From Sweltsa coloradensis (Eukaryota > Arthropoda > Insecta > Plecoptera > Chloroperlidae): a stretch of DNA of 64,000 nucleotides. Location: contig JAMZAV010000102.1 in the NCBI GenBank assembly GCA_024449915.1, positions 248,001 through 312,000 on the forward strand. The letters are read 5' to 3'. The position numbers and the translations under genes are program-made. Positions within the stretch are counted from its first letter, which is position 1, and each line of letters begins with the position of its first letter. The notes beneath the pieces were generated by a model, which was not told where the DNA came from, did not search any database, and worked only from the letters and a program-made list of their open reading frames with translations. Below, piece after piece: positions 45,432-56,800 of the stretch.

Positions 45432-46190
45432 GAATGATTAAATTTGTTAAGTTCAAAGTTGTTTTTTGACATTTTTGGACCCACGGTCCCCCCAAAGATA
45501 CCCCTTGTGTTTTAAGCACTAGATATTTATAATGGTTAAGAGCATGTTTAAATTTCAAGCTTGTACAAATTACTACGCCTGAGAAATTACGCGTTTTGAT
45601 TTTGATTTTCCCCGGTCCCAATTGCCCGGTTTTGGTTATATGAGGTACATCTGAGTGTGGCCCAAGTTTCAAAGTTCTAAGATGAACCGTTTTCTCAGTA
45701 TAGCGTATTATTCATAAGAGTACGGAATTACCTACTTTTGATAATTTTGATTTTCTCCGGTACCCGTTACCCAATTTTGCTTTCCATATTCAAAAGTGAT
45801 AAAGAATGAGAGATATCAAAATGTATTCCACGTTTGAAACATATCAGTTTGTAGCGTTTTCTTTGAATGATTAAATTTGTTAAGTTCAGATATGTTTTTT
45901 GTCATTTTTGGGCCCATGGTCCTCCCCAAATTTAGCCCCTTGTGTTTTGGACGCAAGATATTTATAATGGTTAATAGCATGTTTAATTTCAAGTTTGTAC
46001 AAATTACCACGCCTTGGTGATTACGCGTTTTGATTATCATCCAAATTTTGATTTTCTCCGGTTCCTCTTACCCGATTTTGGTTGTGAAAGCAAAAGTCAC
46101 GGCGGCTAAAGTACAGCGAAATGTGGTCCAAGTTTCATAGTTTTAAGATTTACCGTTTTCTCTGTTGGCTAAATTAATCTCCGCGGAGAA
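45432..46190. repeat. Tandem duplication, 432-bp period
   Basis: TGAATGATTAAATTTGTTAA at 45432 recurs at 45864. Both copies continue with TTTTTTG.CATTTTTGG.CCCA, CCCCTTGTGTTTT, GATATTTATAATGGTTAA, and AATTACGCGTTTTGATT-like blocks, and end with ACCGTTTTCTC. Parallel minus-strand open frames (45409-45672, 45816-46040) give loosely similar peptides, but spacing differences make coding unlikely. Confidence 0.75.
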
Positions 46191-46806
46191 CTAGCCAGCC
46201 AGCCAGCCAGCCGAAAAGAATTTGACGATGTTAAGAGCCTTTTTTAACACAGAACGAGTTGTCAAATCGGGTTGATTTTTTTTTTTGGTATGTCATGGAC
46301 CACATACCAGGTCATATACCGAGTTTCAAGATTGTAACTCTCTCGGGGCGGCGTGTGCAGATAGCTGAAAGCCCCCAACTCTGGTAGCTGTATACAGGGC
46401 TGGAGTTCGTGTCGCCTAAGCAGTCGCATTCGCTTGTCTGCCGGGCGACGACCGTCGCCCTAGATAACAATAATTTGAAATGCCAAATTAGTAAGTTTAA
46501 ATAATAATATTATCTTTCATATAGCTTTGTTACTCTTTTTGCATCTTCTTGACATATAACATGTGTTTTGTTTAATATATAAACAGTGTTTTGAAAAAGT
46601 GGGGTGTGATCTCCACTAAACGTCAAAATGTGTTATTATTTCATTAAATATTATGATCATTTCTACGTGGTCTATAACTAAAAATGTATTTTAATATATA
46701 TATGTGTTCTTGGATATTTTCGTGGCCGATATGAATTAATTAACTAGGTTTTTCGGTTATATTGCCACGTTTATTTACATTAGGCCAACGTTTCGATGAA
46801 ATTTTA
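46191..46806. other. Unassigned stretch with short (CCAG)n
   Basis: CTCCGCGGAG and about four CCAG units at 46176-46211, then AT-rich sequence. A CCAACGTTTCGATGAAA word at 46783-46799 recalls Penelope-like ends. No gene seen. Confidence 0.4.
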
Positions 46807-47388
46807 TTGGATGAGCGAAGCGAAGACTTCAATTTCACTGACCGCCCAAAAAATGTAGCTCGGTTGTTTTTTTGTTTGTTTGTTTTTGTTTTTAGTTTTT
46901 TTATCTGTTTGTTTGCTCTCTACTGGGAAAACGGCATAGGCGATCTTGATGAAAATTTGAGGGGACCTTTAAAATCTCTGAACTTAGAGGTGTATTGTTT
47001 TTGGGTACAATCGAAGAAATATTTCTCACGAATATCGTACTTTTACGATTTTTTCCGATTTTTAGTGCGATATTTTCGTGACATTTGGGCCGATTCTGAC
47101 CAAACGGGTGGGGCTACAACGTTCATGTTGTACATGTACATTAAGGTAATGGTTATGTATAGCTTTTTGAAAGAAAAAGTTGAAAAAGTTAGCCAGGATC
47201 CATAAAATAAAGGTTTAATATGAGTTTTTTTAGGTTTATAATAACAATAAACAAGTTTAAATAGAAACTTGACAACAATCACAATGTATTCAAAAAGCAC
47301 TTGCAAAGGAAAAGTGGTCCTACGCAAACAAAAAACTAACAAAAAAAAGCTCATCCATCAACGCGGCGGGACTTAAGCGTTTTCCTAG
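46807..47388 (+). mobile_element. Helentron-like element H9 (family A, short form)
   Basis: Starts TTGGATGAGCGAAGCGAAGA and ends AGCTCATCCATCAACGCGG, then GCGTTTTCCTAG at 47388 with T following. It has one rather than two copies of the GGCCGATTCTGACCAAACGG block, which accounts for its shorter 582 bp. Open frames at 46762-47205 and 47043-47354 are translations of the repeat. Confidence 0.75.
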
Positions 47389-47691
47389 TCATAGTCGCCA
47401 CTATAAAACCAAAGTTAAACATCATAGATCCTCCCAACTCGGGTTAAAAGAGATGGTTTGTATTTCTCCAGTTAATTTCGTATGTAGTTTAAAAGGCAGT
47501 CTAATCTGCCCTACACACGTTATTAACAATGTACAAAACAGACCAAAAATTAGACAGTTTTAAATTGGTGGCTGCATAGCTCAGTTGGTAAGAGCATAGC
47601 CCGGACAGCTAAGGTCCCGGGTTCGATCCCCGGTGTAGTAACTTTTGTAATTTCTGTCTAAAGTACTAACATATCAACGTCATAGTCGCCA
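47389..47691 (+). mobile_element. Insertion with tRNA-like unit and 12-bp flanking repeat
   Basis: TCATAGTCGCCA stands at 47389-47400, directly after H9, and again at 47680-47691, as a target duplication would. The intervening 279 bases carry the tRNA-like unit at 47573-47644. That unit is bracketed by TTAGACAG and its inverted form CTGTCTAA. The nature of the rest is unknown. Confidence 0.4.
47573..47644 (+). ncRNA. tRNA-like gene, probably pseudogene
   Basis: Perfect D stem (GCTC with GAGC), AGTTGGTAA loop, and perfect T arm (CCGGG TTCGATC CCCGG). The acceptor stem pairs at six of seven positions with two G-U pairs. The anticodon arm is poor: with ATAGC pairing GCTAA, the loop is CCGGACA, which lacks U33 and would put GGA in the anticodon without the long variable arm of tRNA-Ser. 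Strong pol III boxes, but a functional tRNA is doubtful. Confidence 0.5.
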
Positions 47692-50600
47692 GTAGTACAT
47701 TTAGACTCAAATTTTATATATCGAACTCGAATTCACACTTAAAATTATTAACCATCATTTTGAATACTTTTGTCTTATACATTAATATAAAGAGTCAAAG
47801 AGCATTAAAGAGAGTAGAAAGGTATTTAATATAAATTTATATCAATAAATAATAACATTCTATTGAACAAATACCTGGGAGTTCTCAATAAGGAATATGA
47901 AATATGTGTGCAATGAAAGTAAATTCATTGCATATTTTGTACTTGTATAGAGATAATTATTTTAAAACATTTTCCAGCATATTGGAATACATTTTTTTTG
48001 TTTTCATATTTGTGAATAACGTCGACACTGTAATATTTATATTTGCAAATTTGATTTTTTTTAAAAAGGTGTATATGTACATCAAAGTTCTTCCTTCATC
48101 ATATGAAATTAATATACACTCTGTCTAATGAAAATCCAAATATTGCTTACAACCAAATATCATCTGACAGTATGTTTAGTTTCTAACATTTATTTCCCAT
48201 TGATATATTATTATATCACAATTATTGTGTGCATGAATTTTTACAAGAAAAATACCGATAAAAGCTAAAATAGTTTATTATAACTACGCATAATAAGACT
48301 AGGTCCAATATAATTATTTTTTCTTTTCTATATAGAAATAATAAATTAATAAAAAAATGAATAGCATTATTTTATCATAAGTTGGATAAACTGTTAACTA
48401 AAAGCTTAGCAATGATAACTGCCTCAAATATACGCTGTAAAATTAAAATGTAATACTTAGATCTTGTTTCTGTATAATATAGCCTTCATTTTATGGGAGA
48501 ACTGGCAGGCATGCAATAGTGACTCTTATATGTTCATATGTACTCAAAATGTTATTTATTGTCCGCAATTTCAACACAAAACTCCTGATACAAATTACCA
48601 TGATGTGAATGTTATGTAGAAACATACTAATTTAAAAATTCAAACTAAGAAATGGTAAATAATAATGAATGTAGGAATTGTAATTGTAAGTTAAAACGCC
48701 GATAGTCTAATACACTAGATGTGTTGCTTCAATCAGCAAATTTCATCCTCTTATAATCTTTGTAAAATAAATACGCAGCTCCCTCGCGTGCAAAGCCACG
48801 ACAGGTGTGTTTCCCGCGTTAAAAACCATTCAACCCATGCATTTCCGATGTTGGCGGCCTGGCTACACCACTTGGGGATCATCGCTAATACCCCGGCTAA
48901 GCCGAGAATTGGGGCGCAATTAGTTATACCCTGGTCTTCCGTACCAACTGTAACCTCATAACTTAATCTGCATTGCAGCTAGTTCTACCTAATTTTGTTT
49001 GGCTCCAATTCGATATCCATGCAACTAATAGCCCCATATGCCCGCGGTCGTATACTGCAATCACATTCGTACTAACTGCTGTAATAATAATAATAATAAT
49101 AATGGATTTAACAGATTTTTTAAAAGTATCTAATGATCTCATTTGTTTTGCTAGGAAGCGAAACCTGTATACATCTGTTCAGTCCGACTGTCCGCCGGCC
49201 GTGTGTGCGTGAGTCACGTCTCACAATGAAAACCGAACACGACCTCCGGGTGGCGTGCGTTTGTTTGTTTGTTTATTTATTTATCCATAATAGAACAAAG
49301 TTCCAGAGATACATGGATCTGATTGCTCTCTAACAAGGATGATACGTAATACCTATGAACCGGGCACCTCCACCAAACAGAGCTCAACGCTGGAATAGTT
49401 GCATCATAATGGGTGACTTATTTTAAGTAGTCCCGCACACGCGAGTGTTCGAAATAGGTAATTTACCTTTACTTTATTGCTAGTTCAAATATTGTCTCCT
49501 TATCTTGTTAATCGATGACTCCAGGGTCCTCCAAACCCCACCTGGGCTCTAGATTTAGTACAAAATACTAAAGCTACCAAACCAATACATTATCAATACA
49601 CTTCTTGCGTAATTTATCACTAGAACTTCTTCACCTTGTTCATAATTTAAAACATTCGGTTAATATGGATTACCGTTAATTAACAGTCAATATACGACAT
49701 GCAAATAAATAACTGGGAAAAAGAGCCCAACATTAAGATCATCATATCTAATCTTTATATCCTTAAAATCATAGTGTTAATTGATTCGTAATACCCCATT
49801 ATTCCGTATGACACGTAAGTTTAGCTCATAAGTTCAAACAATTGTCACGTAAATGTTGACTTCATTTTAAACAGAGAATTGCACTTAATAATTGTCAGTT
49901 TACAAAGAATGGATGCTAATGGCAGACCAGCGATTAAACCTCTACATTTGACAAGTTCGTTCATCAACTATTTGCTCGTTTTACAGACTTCAATGCGAGC
50001 GTTTGATTCTATTTCATATTTATCAAACATATCTGAAAATGATTAATGAAGAACTGATAAAGCCATAGATAATTTGCTGATATACTGATTGGAGCAAAAT
50101 AATTTATTAGCGACATTTGATATGTCCTCTATCACACTACAAGGGAGGATTAAAGTTGTATTTTAATGCTTGTTTTCACGGACATAAAAAATAACCAATA
50201 AGAGAGTTGTTAAAATGATTTTCTCTACCATTGATCGTTTGGTAGAATCTTAGTGTTAGATTCAATGTTGTTTAATTAAAGATAAACACTTTCATCCAAC
50301 TACATTTAAATGTATTATAACATCGACTTAAATAAAAAAAAGTTTGGCTTCATTTAAATGAATATTATTTTATTACTTGGATTATCTCAATCAAATATTT
50401 TTGAAAAACATGTGTTGAGAATAAGCACATTTTTTTTTACGCATTCACATATTTTCAAACGAAACGAAGAACTCAAGTGCTATATTCAGTAATTTACCAT
50501 GTCGTGAATATTCTTGGTGATGTCTTAACACACATTATAAATATTCGCTGGTGTTGGTGCAAAGTGCCACACAGTAATATTCCCTTTTTATTTACTATTT

Positions 50601-52413
50601 GGCTTCAAATTTACTACAAATTACGATTAATTATAGCTAGTAATTAAAAATATATCAACTCTATCATGTTTTAAAACCCACTTTGAATCTAATCTGATGG
50701 TAACAAATGGAAGGAAATCATCACTTTATTTTAAGCTTTATGGATACATATGCATTTAGTGTGGCAAAATCCTGACAGTTCGGTTATAGGTAATTCCCTC
50801 CTCGCACCATTAATTACATGATTTGTGTCATTTATCAACTAGATAATTCTCAACATTTGAATAATTAATTTAGAAACCGTAAATATGATACCATTGCAGA
50901 GCTTTGGGAGATTGAATTTAGAGATAAAATTTAGTATGGGTAGGTTGTTTTATAGCATTTGTTTGACAGTTAACCGAGGTTTTATAGATTTATATATGAG
51001 GAAGAACGTTGGATAGCAGGCATTTATGTTTTATTGTGCGCTCGAAACGAAGCAGATTCTCGAGTAGTTTCGCATGGAATAAACTTGAATGCAGTCACGC
51101 GATCTCATTGAGTGTAGATTGTGAACATCCTGAACACTTCCACAATGTTCGACACGAGGCCAAAAGTGAGAACTTTTTTCTAGCTGTATTTTCTAATAAT
51201 TAGGACGTCGACAGGTTTATTTCATCTATTTTCTCTCTGACTAGTACGTGAACTCAGATAATTCGAAACTTATTTTCTTACCAGTTCATTTTGTACGATA
51301 CAAATGTAATACTTATTAAATGTCTTGTTGTTAGTTGGATTGTCGATAACTATTCCAGTGTATTGATGTAATGATATACGCAAAATACCAACATATCTGG
51401 TGTAAGGACCACGAAAAATCACAAAATCTCAAAATGATTTTTCGATCGATTTTTGTCAAAAGCTTATCTCACCTACAAAGTTTATTTCAAGAATACTGGT
51501 TATTGCTTCTTCCAACTTGAAATATATCAAGTTTAATAGTCACAAAATATTCGCCTTTTTATTTAGTTCCTAAGGTTTGATGAAAATAAATAAGTATGAT
51601 TGAATCGTGTGGGGAGAAGACTTATTAAAGTAATTCAATTATAGTGATAGATCGGAAACCTATTTTTCGTGAAGTTAATGCGTTCACACTTTCTTAAATA
51701 TATACATTTTGAGAATGCGTAAATATTGAGGATGCGTTAATTAACTGTCTCTAGCGTGATTACTGTGGACACTCGAGTCATCTTAAGTATTGAGCAAATC
51801 CATTGACAAATGTAGGGCTCCTAGTTCAAAAGAGTTAGTTATTACTAGCCAATAACGGAATAAATATAAAATAGCAATAATCATGATGCCAAAATTGAAA
51901 TGTAATTGGATTTTAATTGGTTGGCTAGTGCCAGTCATCCAAACGTAATGTGACCAATAAAGCTAATTGTTTTCCGGCAGTAGTTAATTATTTTTATAAT
52001 GACTATGTCAAACTGGATAATGTCATTAAACGTTTAATTTATTTTAAAGATATAATTTGTTTTATATAAAAGAGCTATTTAGATAAAAGGGAACATAGTA
52101 AATGAATTTGGTAATGGAAATGAGGGATTCATGTTTTTTAATCAACCGTACCCCTGTTTTGAGTTTAAAACTTGGCCGCTTGTGATTCTCTTGTAAGCGC
52201 ACTATGAACGTTCATTTATCACCCTTACGGACAGGTTTTAAAAATTTACTAATGTTTTCATTTTAACAAAGTTGTAACTTAAGTGATGTGGAGATATAAT
52301 GAAATTTAGTATGAAAATGATAAGTAAACCGCGTTATTCCTAAAAATTCAGAGTTAAGAGAATATTACACATAATATATTTACCAAAATAATTTTTGAAT
52401 GTGTTGTAAATAA
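47692..52413. other. Long unassigned stretch
   Basis: Mostly AT-rich. The block 48770-49080 is GC-richer and ends in a (TAA)7 run (49082-49103), suggesting the 3' end of a non-LTR retroelement or SINE. Its open frame at 48719-48961 has no recognised domain. No exon is supported by splice sites. Confidence 0.35.
49360..49375 (+). repeat. tRNA-Ala 3'-end motif (one mismatch)
   Basis: CCGGGCACCTCCACCA preceded by ATGAA and followed by AACAGAGC. Same dispersed word as at 4807, 15530, 15586 and 21365, with one base changed. Confidence 0.4.
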
Positions 52414-53413
52414 CTAGGAAAACGCTTAAGTCCCACCGCGTTGATGGATGAGCGTAATTGGTGCATTGAGCTGCCATGTGTTATACAGATGGTATTTAAA
52501 TTGATTTCATTTTCCCATTGCTAATGGCCTGCGAACACGCTTGGTAATATTGTTGTGAAAAAATCATTACAATCGGATAAAGCATGTAGGTGTTATAAGC
52601 CGAAGAAAATCTTTTTAAACTGAAAAAAGCGTAAAATTGCGATTTTCATGAGAAATAATTTTTAGATTAAGCTCAAATTTCACACGAATATATTAATTCA
52701 TAAAACTAAGGTTCTGTATAAAAATCATTACAATCAAATAAAGCATGTAGGTGTTATAAGATGAAGACAATTTTAAAAAATCGTAAAAACATCGTAAAAT
52801 TGCGATTTTAATGAGAAATAAATTTTCGATTGCGCTCAAATTTCACATGAATATATTAATTCATAAAATTAAGGTTCTGTGAAATAATATTTAAATCAAA
52901 TAAGGATATAGGTTTTATAAGTCGAAGAAATGTTTTAAGATTTTTTTACAAAACGAAAAGAATCGTAAAATTGCAATTTTCATGAGAAATAATTTTTCGA
53001 TCGATTTTTCGTACGTGGCAGTTCTAAGTTCAGAGATTTCAAAGGTCTCCAGAAAATTTCATCGCAATTGGAGTATCGGTTTAGCCGGAATCGTGTTAAC
53101 AAACACACAAAAATACAAACAAAAACAAAAAAGAAAAACGAAAAAAATCGTAAAATTGCGATTTCAAGAGAAATAATTTTTCGATCGATTTTTCGTACGT
53201 GGCAGTTCTAAGTTCAGAGATTTCAAAGGTCTCCAGAAAATTCCATCGCAATTGGAGTATCGGTTTAGCCGGAATTGTGTTAACAAACACACAAAAATAC
53301 AGAAAAAAAAGAAAAAAAGAAAAAAAGGGAAAAAAAAACAATTCGTGTTTTTTTCTTCAGTGTAGTAGAATGGAATCTTCGCTTCGCTCGCTACGCTCGC
53401 TACGCTCATCCAA
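52414..53413 (-). mobile_element. Helentron-like element H10 (family B, modular)
   Basis: Minus-strand copy: 5' end TTGGATGAGCGTAGCGAGCG at 53413, and 3' end CGCTCATCC, AACGCGGTGGGACTTAAGCG, CTAG at 52414, then T. The interior has two near-identical 184-bp units (offset 52984 to 53168) with GTACGTGGCAGTTCTAAGT and GGTTTAGCCGGAAT, and two to three diverged units of about 162 bp with GCATGTAGGTGTTATAAG. Open frames at 52982-53176, 53096-53409 and 53199-53537 are translations of these units. Confidence 0.75.
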
Positions 53414-53864
53414 TCAAACTATACTCTATTTTATAACACAATTGTATAGCAAAAAGACATATACTATCTGGATAGTAATGTTTTACGTTTATATACTGTT
53501 AATATCATGCATTTGCCCAGTCGACAATTACTTATAGCATATATATGTTAGTTTTGCCATCTGTTTTTGCAGTCGTATATCAATACATTACCGAATAAAT
53601 GTTTTGTTTTATTATTCACGTGATAAGAGTACACATCAGTTAATCTCATCTTAAGAGCTATTTAACCAACCACATTAAGTTCATAAAAATAACACCGTTA
53701 CGTCTTGTTCTCAAAGAGTTCAACTCCGTACTTATAGAAATGCAATTAGTTTGATACGAAGCAAAACTCTTTCCTATATCGACTGTCATTGTTGAAAGAA
53801 CAACCGCTTCACATAACAAATGAAGGTGGAGCGAATGTTTGTATTCCTCTCATGAAGATAAATG
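53414..53864. other. Unassigned stretch
   Basis: No feature recognised. Confidence 0.4.
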
Positions 53865-54115
53865 AACAGCTGTCAGCCAGCTCTCGGATCTTCTACCAGT
53901 GCTAGCGAAGTAGTTACTTTCAGCTTGTTTTTGGTCTCCAGGTATATTTTGGTATGTTTATATTTCTTTGAAACTGTATTTGGGATATCCACATAAAATC
54001 CCCGAAATCTCCATTTGGCTGAAGAACTAGATAAATCGTCTAGTTTAGGTTTTGTTGGTGACAGGAGTTGAACCCGCGACCTTCCAAAGTAGATTTTGTC
54101 GCACAAGTACTAACC
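53865..54115 (-). mobile_element. tRNA-headed SINE, third type
   Basis: Minus-strand head: TATGCGGTTAGTACTTGTGC (box A region) and CGCGGGTTCAACTCCTGTC (box B) at tRNA spacing. The body runs through CTAGACGATTTATCTAGTTC and AAATGGAGATTTCGGGGAT to about 53865. The minus-strand open frame at 53873-54106 is internal to this SINE and is not a gene. Confidence 0.5.
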
Positions 54116-56327
54116 GCATACATCACTTTACATTTCAGACATTAAGAGAAGAATGATATGAAATATTATACAATATCTCACTTTCACGAAATAATAGTTG
54201 TAATACTTTTTTGAACTTAACAGGATTTAAACAATATATCGACTACTCGTCAGTCGTCAGCCAGATAATTTGATCTCAAACTATATTGGCATGATTTTCA
54301 TACTTGAAAATGGAAACTGGTTTAATACAGGACAGTTATACGGGCAAAATAAAACTAAAACAAACAGCCATCTGTTTTATGTACAGAAAGGTGTAATTCA
54401 AATCTCAAAACATGTCTACTTCTAGAGTGGAAAGCTAATTACAAAAGAGCTTGTTTGGGATTTTCTGGTGAGTTTAACACATTAAGTACATGATGTCTAG
54501 TTTAATTTTATTTCGAAATTTTGTTCATGTCCATGGGCACTCGCTCAAAACAGCAGTGCAGCTGAATACACATTTTAACTGATTTACAAATGAAACTGGC
54601 GTTGTACATTATGCGCAAAACCATCCACAGCAAGGCTTTGTTAATAAACACAACAAGTGAATTAGGTAACGTCAACAACGCTGTTGGGACAACCAACTAT
54701 TTAGTCGTTAGAACGACACATTTGTTTATTTTTGCAATTAAACAATATTATGCTGTATTTACCGAACGTTACAATATTTTTGTTTTAGTAAAATACACAT
54801 CTGACTCGTTGATTGGTTATGTCAACAAACAATCTCACAACGAGCATACAAATAAGACTTATTTGAAACGTTGTTGCGAGAGTGAAAACATTTCATAACA
54901 TTAATATTATTTACAACTGATGTATACGTGAATTACATACGGTGACTAAATCTTTGCTGCACAGTTTGTAACAGATCACTTGGCAATAAAACAATGCCAA
55001 AGCTAATAATATCAACAATGTTATACTTGTAGCCGCATCTACATCATACGGATGCCATTTTAATACAGAAAATCGTAGAGCTCTGGGTAGATTTTTTAGG
55101 GAGCAGTTGTTCTTAAAATCGTCTTTGTGAGTTTGCTGATGTGTGCTTAGGTTTCATTTCAAACATGTATATTTCATTTTTTTTTGCCTTTATATCGTAA
55201 TTTACTTTAAAGTAGCAAACTTTAAACAAAGATTAGTATGTTTATTCAAATAACTGCACTATGCACGTGTATTAAACCATGTTTGAAATCTGAGCAGCGT
55301 CTTTGAAGGCGATGTTATTTCAACCGACTGTACTCCAGGAGTATAATATACAATATAAGACAGTAAGACAATCACGTTTGGATACGTTTACTTGCTAGAC
55401 ATGTCACGTTCCAAAAATAAATCCCCAAAATTGATCAAAGGGCTGAAATGTTAGGTCGAGCGCCGCGTCACGTACACGTACGGTAAGTTGCAAGACCGCG
55501 TAAGTCAAGTGAAGTCTGCATTGTTAACGGCTTTCAGCGATTCTTTCTCTGTTCATCTGGATTTGAGGCGGGCGGCTGGAAAGAACGTGCGGCTGCTACT
55601 CAAGTGAAAGATTTACTAATTGTATGTATTTTTCCACTCCTTTATTTAAACTGAAGAAAGAGGATAGCTAGAAATTAAACAATCAGCATTATCAAAGATG
55701 GTATTGATTGCATGACAAAGTTAAACGTGTCATTTATTTACCAGCACAAACTAAATTTATACCAATAATATTGTATTTATGAGCCTATGACGAACACACC
55801 CATTATAAAAAGTGTACAGAAAACAAATCAGTGCACTATTAAATTTAATGTTCTCAACATATTATTTTTTATTGGTTAACTATTTATTTTTGCCTCTAAT
55901 TAAACCCTATTTACCTTAACTATATACATGGAGGGTGAATTCTGTTTATTCTTGCTAATACTTATAACACAATATATACTCACCAATATCGAATCATAAT
56001 AATCATAATTTTATTAACATTGATACCATAAAGTTATGAAAACGTTAATCTGTAATGATGTCGCTACCATTATATTTATCGTAAAATAAAGAAGCGTTGC
56101 GGTGTTGTGAGGTTTAGTTGTTCAAGCAGATACTATTTGAATGGTGAATTCTTCACAGTTGAAATACTTCAAGAAAGGGCTGCTGTCGTGGGCAGCGTAA
56201 TTCCTAACACCGAGAAGATCCATCATCGTCGTTATCATCTCTCGAAGTCATTTTCAGAGCTCAGGTTTTATATTAAATATCTTCGTACAAGGTTGAAAAT
56301 AAACAAATCTATTTTCGTTTAATTCAA
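54116..56327. other. Unassigned stretch
   Basis: A strong donor-like ACGTACG then GTAAGT stands at 55490, after a GC-rich patch. All three frames of the bounded segment contain stops, so at best it is untranslated. Open frames at 54590-54898 and 56107-56322 (+) have no recognised domain. Confidence 0.35.
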
Positions 56328-56800
56328 CTAGGAAGCTTCGCAAACGCTTTTTCAGGCGCTTTGTTGGATGAGCGTATGTTTTTTAAACGAAAAAAAAATC
56401 GTAAAATTGCGATTATCATGAGAAACGATTTTCCGATTCCGCTCAAATTTCACACGAATATATATTCATAAAATAAAGGTTCTGTAAAAAAATCATTGCA
56501 ATCGAATAAAGCATGTAGGTGTTATAAGTCGAAGAATTTTTTTAAAAATTGAAAAAAATCGTAAAATCGCGATTTTTATGAGAAATAATTTTTCGATTGT
56601 GCTCAAAAAGGTGGCAGTTCTAAGTTCAAAGATTTCGAAGGCCTCCATAAAATTTCATTGCAATTGGAGTAACGGTTTAGCCGGAATCGTGTTAAAAGAC
56701 ACACAAAAATACAAAGAAAAAAAAACATTCCGGATTTTTTTCTCCAGTGTAGTGAAATGGAATCTTCACTTCGCTCGCTACGCTCGCTACTCTCATCCAA
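56328..56800 (-). mobile_element. Helentron-like element H11 (family B, short form)
   Basis: Minus-strand copy: 5' end TTGGATGAGAGTAGCGAGCG at 56800. The 3' end has ACGCTCATCC and the alternative tail GCGTTTGCGAAGCTTCCTAG at 56328, then T. Contains one unit each of the modules that are repeated in H10. 473 bp. Confidence 0.7.

Noticed and set aside
46762..47354. 147-codon and 103-codon open frames
   Set aside because: They lie inside element H9. Equivalent positions in H5 and H8 show frame breaks, so no protein is conserved.
47573..47644. Functional tRNA-Ser(GGA) gene
   Set aside because: No U33, a poor anticodon stem and no long variable arm. Only the promoter-bearing arms are well preserved.
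53096..53537. Overlapping open frames at the end of H10
   Set aside because: They come from the A-rich tandem modules of family B. Same peptide fragments recur in different frames.
55399..55489. Exon between CTTGCTAG and the strong donor ACGTACG/GTAAGT
   Set aside because: All three frames contain stops, so it cannot be an internal coding exon. An untranslated exon remains possible.
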